Shown here piece by piece: positions 26,301 to 34,765 of a stretch of 64,000 nt of DNA. This DNA is from Paenibacillus sp. SY21-1 (GTDB taxonomy: Bacteria > Bacillota > Bacilli > Paenibacillales > Paenibacillaceae): assembly GCF_005222705.1 (NCBI RefSeq), contig NZ_STGF01000002.1:186001-250000 (forward strand), written 5' to 3'. Within the stretch, counting starts at the first letter, position 1. Every line of letters begins with the position of its first letter. A program made the translations under genes and the position numbers. The notes beneath the pieces are model-generated. The model did not search any database. It had not been told where the DNA came from and saw nothing but the letters and a program-made list of their open reading frames with translations.

Positions 26301-29191
26301 TTCGTCTTGGCCAGCGTCAGCCGATAAGGCCGTTGCGGATGCGTATTGGCCGGCCCGGGACGCTCGTTGTTCAGCATAATGGCCCGAATGCCTTTGCTGC
26401 CGGCTCCGTCCGGCGACTCCACGCCGGTACGCACGAACAGCTGCGTGCCGTTATCCAGGCGCGTGCCGCCGCTGTAGCCGCCGATTGCGGCTACATTGGA
26501 GGCGAAGACGCTCGACGTGTCCGGCTCGCCGATCGCATCGCGCGCCATGATGCCAAACGACTCCTGGCCGTCATGCGGCGTTTTGGCATAGGCGGATACG
26601 CTGATCGTAGCGGAAAGCTCAAAATTATCCTGTGCCGCATCAAGCTCCGTATAATAATAGACAATGCCGTCATGGTCGCCGGTCACCTTGCCTCCCCCCT
26701 CCAGCGCCGCCAGTTGAACCGTTCCGTTGTCCAGCACAGTCGCCTTGTTGTTCGCCGAGGAGGTGGACTGCCCGAAGCGGATCGTTTTCCATTCATAATC
26801 GGCTGGCTTTCTGACGCTGACCTGAAGCGTCGCGGGCTGCAGGTCCCGATCCTCCGGAATGACGGCAACAGGATACACGCCAGGCCGCGAGCTGTCGAAG
26901 CCCGACAAGTCCAGACGATAACGGTCATACGGCTCCAAATCGCCGTTGTCGTAGCGTTGGGACACAGCCAGTCCGGCCGCATTAAAGCTGTCCCCGGTTT
27001 CATAGGTCGTTTGAGGGTATGCCGTGATCTGGATACCCGTCAACTCTCTTTCTTTTACCGTAATCGGCAATGCTGCGGTCAGGCCTTTATGGGCAAACAC
27101 AAGCTCCATGCTGCCCGGCTCCTCGCTGCTGAAGCCCGAAACGTCGTATTCAACGCCCGTCAGCCTCGTTTCGCTGCCGTCGCTGTATTGCGCATACAGC
27201 ACAAGCCCTTCCAACGCCAGCGTATCGCCTACATAATAAACCGTCCGCTCCGGCTCCCGCTTGATGGCGAGCCCCGTAATGGCGGCCGAGCGAACGGAAA
27301 TGGTAAAGGCCGCTTTTTGTTGCGGGGTTCCGACCGCCGCCAGCTCGACGACCGCCTCTCCCGCATCCTCCAGCGTATAAAGCTCGCCTGCTGTCAAAGG
27401 ATGGCCGTTGACCGATACGGCAAGCTCGCTTCCCGCCAGCTCTTTTGACATATAGCCATCGTCATAAACGCCTTCGACAACCAGCCCTTGAAGGTCAAGC
27501 TTATCGCCCGGGAAATAGTCCATGCGGGCCGGATAATACTTGATATGAAGCGATGTCAGCGCCGGCTCGGAGATCGTCACGTTAATGGTTGCCGTTGCGC
27601 CTTTGTAATGAACGGTTATCGTTCCTGCCCCTGCAAGGCTGCTGTCAAATCCGGTTACGACATAATCGGAGCGCTCAAGAGCGATGTCGCTAAGGTCGCT
27701 GAATATCGCTTTTACCCGAAGCCCATCAAGCGCAAGCGGCTCTCCGACACGGTATGCCGTTTTCATCGCCGATGCGTCCGCCTCCAGCCGCTCCACGCGG
27801 CGATCGTCGACCTTGATCTCATAGCTGGCAAACGTCACTCTGGCATCGCGGGCCGCATACAACCCGGCGTACAGATTGCCTTGCAGCGCAGAATCCAGTA
27901 CGACAACCTCGCTCTGTTCTCCCACGCTAAGCACGACCGTATTGCCGGACTTCCGAATGCGAAGCGTATACGCCTCCCCCTCCGTGGGTGCAGAGGTTCC
28001 GGTGAAAGGCGTGAGCTTGGTTTGCGTGCCATTTTGCTTATAAAAGCCCTTCATCACCGTATCCAGCGCTCCGACAGCCGCATAGCCGGAGGTTTGCGTG
28101 GCCGTGTCGCCGTCGGCTCCAACTTCATCCCGAAGCATCAGGCCAAAGGACTTCTGATTCGGCGTGCCAATCGAGGCGTTCTGGTTAAAGGCATCAACGA
28201 AAACATCCGCCTCCAGCTCGAAATTCAAGCCAGCCGGAATCGTTTTATACACAAACGACATGCCTTCATCGCCGGCAGCCACTTTCCCGCCTGAAGCGGA
28301 CAAAACAAGCGAACCGTCGTCTTGCAGGATGGGCGGAGGATTTTTGTCCTCGGACGTATTGCCGCCGAAGGCGCTGAACGACCACTCGCCCAGATCAACC
28401 TCCGGCAAAGCGTTGTCCATTTTCAATTCAATCTGGCTGAAGGTGACCGTCGCATTGCGGGCTGTGAACAGCCCCGCATACCGGTAATCGTCCGTCGTCT
28501 CGATCAATTGAATTTCGTCGTCAACTGACAGCACCAGCACGCTGCCCGTCTTTTTAATGGAAATCCGGTATTGCTCTCCCGTTTGCGGCGCAGCGGCCGA
28601 AGAAAAATCCAAACCGGTTTTAATCAGCGCCCCACCCCTCTTGTGAAACGCTTTCATTTTTTGATCCAACGCGCCTGCCGCAGCGTAATTGCCGGTAAAG
28701 GCGCTGCCACCGTGCTCGTTGTAAAGCACATTGCTGCGCAGCATTAAACCAAACGCTACCTGATTATGCGCAGCTCCCCAATGGTCGACATGCGCCGTGG
28801 CTGTCAGCTCAAAGCTGTCCTCGGGCTCTATTTCTTTAAAATAATAAGCGATGCCCTCCGAGCCTCCCGCCAGCTTGCCGCGGTCTCCGCCGCTGCGCAG
28901 CGTGGCCGAACCGTCTTCATTTTCCCGAATGTTAAAATAATCCGCCGTAATTTTATCTTGTCCGCCCACATCCCCAAACACGCTGCCCTGCCAATCGCTT
29001 TGTATGGAGACGATTCCTTCCGCTTCCGGCTCTTGATCCTGCGCCGCCGTCACCGGCAGCGAGGACAGCATCACCACAAACGCCAGCCCTAAAGCCGCAA
29101 GCGCTCTCCAGCTCCTTCTGCTTCTCAACGCATCTCTCACCCTTTCCCCTGCTTTTGCATCCTTGCCGTCCACGATCCGCCATAGCTTCAT
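23372..29191 (-). CDS. Giant S-layer-anchored family 9 pectate lyase
   Basis: A 1939-residue secreted multi-modular enzyme. After a long N-region, the signal peptide ends near VTAAQ (about 49). Then come repeated ConA-like sandwich modules of about 200 residues (two near 65-460, a third near 800-1010), separated by four Ig-like Big_3-type domains (about 465-795). The right-handed beta-helix catalytic domain covers roughly 1120-1480. D1295, D1319, D1320, D1323 and K1359 have exactly the spacing of the Ca-binding Asp residues and catalytic Lys of Dickeya Pel9A (209, 233, 234, 237, 273). A linker domain and three SLH repeats (about 1738-1930) anchor it to the wall. The start is uncertain: the ATG at 29191 lacks a good ribosome site, and a GTG at 29140 has AGGGGA nearby. 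Confidence 0.88.
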   Translation of the reverse strand: MKLWRIVDGKDAKAGERVRDALRSRRSWRALAALGLAFVVMLSSLPVTAAQDQEPEAEGIVSIQSDWQGSVFGDVGGQDKITADYFNIRENEDGSATLRSGGDRGKLAGGSEGIAYYFKEIEPEDSFELTATAHVDHWGAAHNQVAFGLMLRSNVLYNEHGGSAFTGNYAAAGALDQKMKAFHKRGGALIKTGLDFSSAAAPQTGEQYRISIKKTGSVLVLSVDDEIQLIETTDDYRYAGLFTARNATVTFSQIELKMDNALPEVDLGEWSFSAFGGNTSEDKNPPPILQDDGSLVLSASGGKVAAGDEGMSFVYKTIPAGLNFELEADVFVDAFNQNASIGTPNQKSFGLMLRDEVGADGDTATQTSGYAAVGALDTVMKGFYKQNGTQTKLTPFTGTSAPTEGEAYTLRIRKSGNTVVLSVGEQSEVVVLDSALQGNLYAGLYAARDARVTFASYEIKVDDRRVERLEADASAMKTAYRVGEPLALDGLRVKAIFSDLSDIALERSDYVVTGFDSSLAGAGTITVHYKGATATINVTISEPALTSLHIKYYPARMDYFPGDKLDLQGLVVEGVYDDGYMSKELAGSELAVSVNGHPLTAGELYTLEDAGEAVVELAAVGTPQQKAAFTISVRSAAITGLAIKREPERTVYYVGDTLALEGLVLYAQYSDGSETRLTGVEYDVSGFSSEEPGSMELVFAHKGLTAALPITVKERELTGIQITAYPQTTYETGDSFNAAGLAVSQRYDNGDLEPYDRYRLDLSGFDSSRPGVYPVAVIPEDRDLQPATLQVSVRKPADYEWKTIRFGQSTSSANNKATVLDNGTVQLAALEGGGKVTGDHDGIVYYYTELDAAQDNFELSATISVSAYAKTPHDGQESFGIMARDAIGEPDTSSVFASNVAAIGGYSGGTRLDNGTQLFVRTGVESPDGAGSKGIRAIMLNNERPGPANTHPQRPYRLTLAKTNSGFTGKLNDGREEIWFEPDILGVQNGDVMYVGFYAARLATIEVSDIQLQVSAALSDPPKELPLPAPAEPQLDILSRDKSSERDYELVVRANADGVLTVRQGQQVITRDLPIAAGQRVELASELIAQADSSFSVSFVPDDTQRLTSYERMVRNFTVAMRSYREGSDLFVAPDGKPDGDGTQQRPLDLDTAVEYVLPGQRIVVQEGRYVRSSSLRIDKYNDGREGAPKKLTAATGARPIIDFDKKSEGVVLSGHYWHVTGLDFTRSAGNTKGFTVGGSHNIVENSRFYEHGDTGLQISRTDTEEDDPAYWPSYNLILNSTSFDNRDPSDNNADGFAAKLTSGKGNVFRGCIAHNNIDDGWDLYTKAGTGAIGPVVIENSIAYNNGFLQNGTVGAGDKNGFKLGGEGIHVPHIIRNSIAFGNGAYGFTSNSNPGVIAVDNVAFDNGRGNLSFTTYPAIPTDFKLSGFVSFQKSVKARDQFPASLQSASNYLFDGAKSVNREGVQLTEANFASLQPVLTYERDEEGSIIRGEFLRFLAPGGGGNGSPGADSSNPSGVEAAGIKINADGSVSILAPMKEESGGKLRIVRVTDSELLLAAEKGKTIHLEAGGGYGGTVLEGVTFEFSLPVYLLRQQVAKGVQLLLHAPGVSLVVPAESLYEKTLSEAQRVSLMLNASAGSAAEMPDGLPEGAGKRKLTLNLAAEGGVFNAAQLARPVQILLAYDGGSHTPNERLAVYKLSNAEEGEAEYVSGAYRDDESGQVRFEVQTTGDFILYAATGTFHDVTDAHWAYRAIHELADRGVVQGAPEQSFQPARTLTRADYALLLVRALKLKGAELRSGGVANQGERFSDVASDAYYAEQLELARLHGLILGTAEARFRPDASISRQDMFIMTARALRLADDDVLGMPDVTSTDMARFADWSDIADYALPHVALLNEEGLVKGDSQGRVAPQAFASRAEAAALVHRLLIRLDSRAFSALE

Positions 29192-29252
29192 ACGAGCAAA
29201 GTCTCTTGAAGCGGAAGCTCCGCCGCCAAAAAAAGCGCTGCAGATCTAGCTT

Positions 29253-29266
29253 TGCAAGCGATTACA
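29253..29266 (-). promoter_or_regulatory. cre site of the PL9 gene
   Basis: TGCAAGCGATTACA matches the CcpA consensus at every fixed position. Its complement (TGTAATCGCTTGCA) does too, so the site is near-symmetric. It lies 62-75 bp upstream of the PL9 start, just past a possible -10 TATAAA (29269-29274) that follows TTGGTA (29293-29298) by 18 bp. Occupancy would block transcription on preferred sugars. Confidence 0.68.
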
Positions 29267-29683
29267 TTTTTATAATAAAGGCGCTCGGCCATTACCAAAA
29301 TAATCACTTCCTTATTTCTTCCAAATCCTGTACCTTTTTCGCTCTATTGCTCGGCATATGTGAAGAAATGATCACTCGAAGCTCTGCCTGATTATTTACA
29401 TTTAGGAGCTGAAACGTTGGATTTGGCCGCTCATCCAGTCCAGCACCTTCCAAACCGGGAATCCGCCTATCTCCAGCTGTGCCGCCTATGAGCGCAGCAT
29501 CGCATCGATAAAGCCGGACATTCGCCGTTGGAAGACACAACCTTATGCAAGGACAGTTCGGAGCGGAGTTTGCTTATAGCGTGATTATTTCCGGATTTTT
29601 GGGGGTTTTCGGGTTCGTCGGGTTTGGGGGCGGCAGGTTCATACTGTGATGGCAGCTGGATTTCAAGGAGGACTGGAGTGAAA

Positions 29684-30244
29684 GTCAATATGATGAGTTA
29701 CTATAGATCGCAATTCGTGGCACTCCGAAGCAACGTTAGTTAAAAAAGTTACTATAGACAATAATTTCGAGCTTATCAGAGTCAAATCAATAAGAAAACT
29801 TACTGTAGATCGCAATTTGTGGCACCATGGAGCAACGTTAGTTAAAAAAGTTACTATAGACAAGAATTTCAGACTACGCGGAGTCAAATCAATAAGAAAA
29901 CTTACTGTAGATCGCAATTTGTGGCACCATGGAGCAACGTTAGTTAAAAAAGTTACTATAGACAACAATTTCAGACTACGCGGAGTCAAATCAATAAGAA
30001 AACTTACTGTAGATCGCAATTTGTGGCACCATGGAGCAACGTTAGTTAAAAAAGTTACTATAGACAAGAATTCCAGGCTTCGCAGAGTCAAATCAATAAG
30101 AAAACTTACTGTAGATCGCAATTTGTGGCACCATGGAGCAACGTTAGTTAAAAAAGTTACTATAGACTGGATTTCGGGGCATCTGTGGGTGAAGTTAATA
30201 AGAATTGTCACTATACATCGCAATTTGAAGCACCCCGGAGCCCG
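29684..30244. repeat. Eleven tandem 51-bp repeats (five 102-bp higher-order units)
   Basis: The core ttactatagaN4aattt recurs with its first base at 29698, 29749, 29800, 29851, 29902, 29953, 30004, 30055, 30106, 30157 and 30208, exactly 51 bp apart. Two diverged unit types alternate: A contains gttagttaaaaaag before the core, B contains atcaataagaaaac. The array was therefore amplified as 102-bp pairs. Middle copies are almost identical, and the outermost copies are more diverged. Because 51 is a multiple of three, both strands carry open frames (29817-30278 plus, 29663-30223 minus) made only of 17-residue repeats with no credible start signals. I do not regard them as genes. Function unknown. 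Confidence 0.92.
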
Positions 30245-30303
30245 GTGCGGAGCAGATCGGAGATATGCAACAAGGTAAGGAAGTACGGTTGCTGAAAAAG
30301 CTC

Positions 30304-30331
30304 ACAGAAATGTCCACCCAATCATTTCTGT
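30304..30331. repeat. Small inverted repeat with a nearby copy of one arm
   Basis: acagaaatg (30304-30312) pairs with catttctgt (30323-30331), and the plus strand then runs into a T6 stretch. The arm plus the following ccacc recurs at about 30364-30377. It may be a weak plus-strand terminator or the relic of a short repeat. Confidence 0.35.
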
Positions 30332-30456
30332 CCCAATCCCTTTTTTGATGGCACGAATAAGAAACAGAAATGCCACCAAAAAAATCAGCCTAGCCGATAA
30401 ACAAAATAACATTTTATTCGTTCAATTCTCAAATGCACTCCCCGCAGCAAATAAAA

Positions 30457-30492
30457 GGGGAAAGCGCTCCGTTCAACGGACACGCTTCCCCC
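30457..30492 (-). terminator. Terminator of the hypothetical gene
   Basis: The stem ggggaaagcg/cgcttcccc has an inner tccgtt/aacgga stem. On the minus strand it is followed by TTTTATTTG. It lies 46 bp past the stop codon. Confidence 0.75.
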
Positions 30493-30538
30493 TGTTTGCG
30501 TCTGGCTCGCGCTACACCAAGCCCCAAGCCAACGCCGA

Positions 30539-31162
30539 CTATTCCAGGCCGTGCGTTTTGCGAATCGTGTATAGTCCCTGAACGAGCAATTCTCCCGGAT
30601 CACGGTTTAATTGAAGATAAGTAAACAACAGATGCAAAGGAAAAGCGCATACATTATTTCCTTCCTTGATTGCTGGAAAGCCTGCTTCAAATACCGGACC
30701 GTGCTGCTCGTTCCATTCCAGACCCGCATGCACCTTCTCGGGCGCGAACTCCTCCGTCACGGCTTTCATGCACTGCGGAACAAGCACTTTATCGATAATC
30801 GCTTTTGCCTCATCCTCGCTCGCAGCCGGTTTGGGAAGTCCCTTGCCGCCTTTGGTTTCCATAAGATCCACGAAAAAGGATGCCATCCACAGCGCCGGAT
30901 CGTTGCCTGACTGGAATCTCGCTACCAGCTCGCGCAGAAAGAAGCCGCAGGAATAAACGCTGCCTTCCTCGTCTTTGACATGAAACACAAATACCGGTCC
31001 GTACGCCTTTAAATTCTGCACTTGACCTTCTACCTCGTCAAAATGCGATTTCAAGGCCACAATTCCGTTATGGTGGACAGCCTTTATAAGCTCAACGAGC
31101 TTTTCCTCAGACAGGCCCGCTTCCTGCCCGTTCGCTTCGCCATTCGTCGTTTCGTTGTCCAT
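30539..31162 (-). CDS. Hypothetical cytoplasmic protein
   Basis: A 207-residue soluble, acidic protein that I do not recognise. It has no signal peptide or membrane span. The first 20 residues are polar (N, E, G, Q). Next come a helical stretch (EEKLVELIKAV), a beta-rich section (GPVFVFHVKDEEGSVYSCGF) and helices ending GLYTIRKTHGLE. The phrase GPVF occurs twice (about residues 55 and 155), hinting at a duplicated half. Its own promoter (31288-31317), ribosome site AAAGGGGGG and terminator make it a monocistronic unit, separate from the biosynthetic operon whose last gene ends just upstream. Confidence 0.75.
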   Translation of the reverse strand: MDNETTNGEANGQEAGLSEEKLVELIKAVHHNGIVALKSHFDEVEGQVQNLKAYGPVFVFHVKDEEGSVYSCGFFLRELVARFQSGNDPALWMASFFVDLMETKGGKGLPKPAASEDEAKAIIDKVLVPQCMKAVTEEFAPEKVHAGLEWNEQHGPVFEAGFPAIKEGNNVCAFPLHLLFTYLQLNRDPGELLVQGLYTIRKTHGLE

Positions 31163-31287
31163 TTCATGGCCCCCCTTTTCACATAATTACTGTCTGGTTT
31201 AACCTCTCTCGCTTGCTTGCCTCCATACGCCGCCATACGTCGCTATACTCCAATCAATAACCGGAATCCGCCCGCACAGTTATATCT

Positions 31288-31317
31288 ATTATAGGCATGT
31301 GTCTGGCAAACTCGCAA
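31288..31317 (-). promoter_or_regulatory. SigA-type promoter of the hypothetical gene
   Basis: Leftward TTGCGA (31312-31317), an 18-bp spacer and a perfect TATAAT (31288-31293). The leader to the ATG at 31162 would be about 120 nt. Confidence 0.6.
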
Positions 31318-31343
31318 TCATTCTGTCGTACAGCGCAGCTCCG

Positions 31344-32231
31344 TCAGCGCGTTCCCCGCTCAATTATGCGTTCAAACCACTTCCACGGCAGCAATGTTTT
31401 GCCCCATATAGCGGCAAGCGCGCCGCGGCCGAGCGGATAGCGCAGCCGGGGGGAACGAGCGCTCGCAAGGCGTGCAATCATGTCCGCTATCTCCTGCGGA
31501 TCTGGCGCCGTTTCGGCCGTCCGGCGGGCATAACGGATGATGGCCCGCAATCTGTCCCGATACGGCGAAGCGTCGGGAGCCCGCATCCGCTCAAGCCCCT
31601 TGTCCCAGATCGGCGTGCGATAGGCGCCCGGCTCCAGCAGCACGACGCTTACGCCAAGCGGGGCAAGCTCATGGCGCAAGCTTTCGCTGAACCCTTCAAC
31701 GGCAAATTTGGAGGCGGCGTACGGAGCGTATCCCGGAAAGCCGACGCGGCCGCTGACGCTGCTTATATTAATGATCAGGCCGCTGCCCTGCGCTCTCATC
31801 GCCGGAATGACGCTTTGGGTCATCGCGACGAGTCCAAAAAAATTAGTCTCCATCTGCCGCCGCCAGTCCTCCATCGGCACATGCTCGACAAATCCGCCGA
31901 TGGCAAAGCCTGCGTTGTTCACAAGCATGTCGATACGCCCGTACTTGCCGAGCGTATCCGCTACAACTTGCTCGATTACCACCGGGTCGGTCACATCCAG
32001 CCCGACAATATCCATTTGGCCCGCAATGCCCAAGCGCTCGGCGCGGGCCATCAGCTCGGCTGCGGCATTGGGATTGCGCATCGTCGCAATGACACGGTAA
32101 TGCTTGCGGGCCAGCTCAACCGCCGTGAGCATGCCGAACCCGCTGGACGAGCCTGTAATAAGGGCTACCCGTTCCTTGTGCGGATCGTTAGACCGCTTTT
32201 TGCTCTGAGCCACGCCATCCCCTTCTTTCAT
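31344..32231 (-). CDS. Short-chain dehydrogenase/reductase
   Basis: A 295-residue classical SDR with a Rossmann fold. It has the cofactor motif ITGSSSGFG, the structural NNAG (VNNAGFAIGG), and the catalytic Ser (ISSVSG) with Tyr and Lys in YAASK. It reduces or oxidises a carbonyl/alcohol, probably with NADP(H); the substrate is not predictable. It is the last gene of the seven-gene operon starting at the KAS III gene, 34 bp after the GNAT-like gene. The ATG at 32231 has AAGGAG about 12 nt upstream. A GTG eight codons in, with GAAGGGGA before it, is an alternative start. Confidence 0.85.
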   Translation of the reverse strand: MKEGDGVAQSKKRSNDPHKERVALITGSSSGFGMLTAVELARKHYRVIATMRNPNAAAELMARAERLGIAGQMDIVGLDVTDPVVIEQVVADTLGKYGRIDMLVNNAGFAIGGFVEHVPMEDWRRQMETNFFGLVAMTQSVIPAMRAQGSGLIINISSVSGRVGFPGYAPYAASKFAVEGFSESLRHELAPLGVSVVLLEPGAYRTPIWDKGLERMRAPDASPYRDRLRAIIRYARRTAETAPDPQEIADMIARLASARSPRLRYPLGRGALAAIWGKTLLPWKWFERIIERGTR

Positions 32232-32265
32232 TTTGATTCAAAATCTCCTTAGGCTGAATCCCCGG

Positions 32266-33420
32266 CTACAGCTTGAGCTTCCGCATCAGCGGAACGCCAA
32301 TCCGGTTCAACAGCAGCTCCAGCAACGACCAGCACCATCTTCTGCCAAAGGGCAAATGCCGGTCGTAGACAGCGGAATATTCAAAATCGGCTACAGCCCC
32401 GCGATTACGCTTAAACTGGGCTGCCCCTGCGCTCTCATGCAGCAAAAAGCCGCTGCCCCACGCCTCTCGCAGCAGGCATGCGGACAGCATGCGATATAAG
32501 CCGGTAGACTGGGGAATCGTCGTGTCGTAGCCGAACAGTGGAGTCGTCATGATGCCGTTTCGGCGAAAAAAACCCATGACGGCATCCAGCCTCCCGTCCT
32601 TGCGAAGTCCATACAAGCTCAGTGTCCCGTTTTGCTTCGCAAGCCGAATGAATTTCTCGTTGAATTGCGGGTTGTCCCGAGAGTATTTGTCGAGGTAGAG
32701 CAAGTTGTACAGCAGCACAATTCTCGGTATGTCCCCGTCCGTCATTTCTTCGGCGGAAACGAGGGTATAGCCGTGCTTGTCGAGCAGTCCGTAATCCCGC
32801 TTCAGCAGCCAGCGAGCCTTGGAATTCCCCGTCTCCCCTTCATGGGAGCGGTATAAATAAATTTGCCGGCTCGGCACCAGCTTGCAGCCATTAGCCCGTA
32901 GAGCCTCCAGCATTTCCGGATGCAGAGAGGAGCTTAAGGAGCGAACAATGATCGCATGGTCCGGGTAACGCTCCTTTATCGCGTTTACGACAGCTACAAC
33001 CTGCTCTCCGGACATAGCGGGAAAGAGGTTGGTCGACAGCAGCCAGTTGTTGACATGCACGACCCGGTTTATTTGCGATTTTTTCATCCCGTATCCCAAG
33101 GCGTCGAGCAGTATGGACAGCCCTTTTTCCAGCAGCGGCCGCTTCAGGAGCGAGAGCTCCTGCTTCGCATAACGAATATAGTGCGTAAACGGCGAGCAAA
33201 CGTAAGAGTTTCCGTATTCGCCTTCATTGACGGTGAGAGGCAGAACGAGCTCGTCGATCCGGGCCAGCAGCAAGGTTGTTGCGATATTGTTCACATACCG
33301 CTCGCTCCCTTCCCTTAGAAGCGGCTCCAAATATGCCCGGGCATAGCGGCCTTCTTCCGTCTTCGGCCAATCGATTCGCCCAAGGCTTGCCTCGTCATAG
33401 ATGCAGACGCGATGGTTCAA
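32266..33420 (-). CDS. GNAT-like acyltransferase family protein (unrecognised)
   Basis: A 384-residue cytoplasmic protein. The C-terminal half (about 260-370) resembles a GNAT/FemAB-type acyltransferase fold, with TGLYRMLSACLLREAWGSG followed by FKRNRGA. The N-terminal half is unrecognised. The start is TTG at 33420 with GAGAGGAG at good distance; it overlaps the end of the adenylating-enzyme gene by 26 bp, so translation is probably coupled. In context it may transfer an acyl group activated by that enzyme. This is inference, and the fold call itself is moderate. Confidence 0.6.
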   Translation of the reverse strand: MNHRVCIYDEASLGRIDWPKTEEGRYARAYLEPLLREGSERYVNNIATTLLLARIDELVLPLTVNEGEYGNSYVCSPFTHYIRYAKQELSLLKRPLLEKGLSILLDALGYGMKKSQINRVVHVNNWLLSTNLFPAMSGEQVVAVVNAIKERYPDHAIIVRSLSSSLHPEMLEALRANGCKLVPSRQIYLYRSHEGETGNSKARWLLKRDYGLLDKHGYTLVSAEEMTDGDIPRIVLLYNLLYLDKYSRDNPQFNEKFIRLAKQNGTLSLYGLRKDGRLDAVMGFFRRNGIMTTPLFGYDTTIPQSTGLYRMLSACLLREAWGSGFLLHESAGAAQFKRNRGAVADFEYSAVYDRHLPFGRRWCWSLLELLLNRIGVPLMRKLKL

Positions 33421-34765
33421 TACTCCAGCTCCTCTCCACCCGTCTTAGCTTGCGCGGCCCGGGACTGAAGGAATAGGGAGCAAACGTCAAACGGAAATTT
33501 CGGCAGCCCAGCTTGCGCATCAGCTCCTCTAACGATGCTCTCACTTGCCCTTCAATCTCTTCCCGCTCGGCACCGGCGGCGTGTAGCAGCTGGATTTCAA
33601 GCTCTGCATTACTATGCTGTATGGCACGATACTCGTCAATCTCCGGCGAAGCATTCATGATGGCACGCGTAATATAATCGGGAAAAATCGGCACAAGCCT
33701 GCCGCTATCCGTTTCCTCCGCATAAAAAATATCGTCGCAACGTCCCTCAATTCGCTCAAGCGCCGTAAAAACAGAGCCGCAAGAGCATGGCACGGCTGCT
33801 TCTGTCAGCACATCGTTCAAGCGGTAACGGATGATCGGCTGCGTCGCGCGGGAGAAATCGGTAATGACGGGAATAAACCTTCTTCCGGTCTTATCCGTCT
33901 GTACATATTCCTTGTCGATATGAACGATGTCCTCGTTCAAGTGCAGCGTTCCGTGTGAACAGGTGCTGGCGAGAAACCCTTCCGTGCATTGGTAGACCTG
34001 ATGGAGCGGCACGCCGAACGACTCCTCGATATATCGGGCGTCCATCGGGTCGAGCACCTCTGCTACGGAAATCAGACGATGCGGCTGAACGGATAGAAGC
34101 CCTCTGCGCTTCTGCTCGGCGAGCAGCCTGAGCACTGACGGAGGCGCAGCCAGAATGCCCGGACGATATTCGTTCAGACGCTCCACATGCGATTCGATCC
34201 GTTCAAGCAAGTCGAAATATTCAAACTGCAGCTTGCCGCCCCGAACGGTTTCGTACAAATTGCTGTTCGCCCTAAGGAAAAAAGCGATCCTCTCCGCCCG
34301 CCAGAGCGGTCCCGGCAGCAGCTTGGCAAGCATAGTGCCGGCCCATGCCGCCTGCTCGCGCTCGCTGACGAGGAACAGGCCGCGGTTCCCCGACGTCCCG
34401 GAAGACAGGCCAACCGTAATAGCGCCAATCTGCGAACGGAAATTGCGGGAGCCTTCCGCCTCCATCGCAGCCTCCATGGCCTCCTCCCGGCGTATGCCCG
34501 CCGTATTCAATCTGTCGAAGTTTTCCATCATAGCCGTCTTGTCGATAATCGGAAACCGCCTCCATTCCTCAAGCGGCCGCTTTCCCCACAGCTCCCGATA
34601 GAAGGGCGAGCTTGCGTGCACCATCCGCAAACGCCTCAGCACCTGTCTCTCCTGCCAGCGCTCGAACGCCTCGCGCTCCGTCCACCGCAGCATAAAGCGT
34701 GCCCGCAAGTAATGCGCAAGCAGCAGCGCCAATTTTGCCCCCCGGCCGCCCCATACTTTCGTCAT
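33395..34765 (-). CDS. PaaK / coenzyme F390 synthetase-like adenylate-forming enzyme
   Basis: A 456-residue member of the ANL superfamily closest in style to phenylacetate-CoA ligase, CapK and F390 synthetase proteins. The ATP-binding P-loop is GLSSGTSGNRGLF (about 119-131). Later motifs include YQCTEGF (about residue 260) and the YRLNDV hinge. CSCGS followed by a second region (about 330-360) is typical of this group. It should activate a carboxylate as acyl-AMP for transfer to CoA, an amine or an internal hydroxyl. It starts with a 4-bp ATGA overlap with the preceding hydrolase gene, and GAGGAGG lies upstream. Confidence 0.82.
   Translation of the reverse strand: MTKVWGGRGAKLALLLAHYLRARFMLRWTEREAFERWQERQVLRRLRMVHASSPFYRELWGKRPLEEWRRFPIIDKTAMMENFDRLNTAGIRREEAMEAAMEAEGSRNFRSQIGAITVGLSSGTSGNRGLFLVSEREQAAWAGTMLAKLLPGPLWRAERIAFFLRANSNLYETVRGGKLQFEYFDLLERIESHVERLNEYRPGILAAPPSVLRLLAEQKRRGLLSVQPHRLISVAEVLDPMDARYIEESFGVPLHQVYQCTEGFLASTCSHGTLHLNEDIVHIDKEYVQTDKTGRRFIPVITDFSRATQPIIRYRLNDVLTEAAVPCSCGSVFTALERIEGRCDDIFYAEETDSGRLVPIFPDYITRAIMNASPEIDEYRAIQHSNAELEIQLLHAAGAEREEIEGQVRASLEELMRKLGCRNFRLTFAPYSFSPGPRKLRRVERSWSIEPSRLHL

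Larger units (their letters stand above)
29192..30538. other. Long non-coding interval between the PL9 gene and the hypothetical gene
   Basis: The 1347-bp gap holds the PL9 promoter region and cre site (29253-29298), an array of 51-bp repeats (29684-30244), a small hairpin with a direct-repeat echo (30304-30375) and the terminator of the rightward neighbour (30457-30492). In 29300-29680 I see no gene, structured RNA or repeat that I can support. Confidence 0.6.

Noticed and set aside
29684..30244. CRISPR-like array
   Set aside because: The whole unit repeats with no unique spacers, there are two alternating unit types, and no cas genes are nearby.
29663..30278. Open frames on both strands (plus 29817-30278, minus 29663-30223) across the 51-bp array
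   Set aside because: They are open only because the repeat length is a multiple of three. There is no ribosome site, signal or non-repeat domain.
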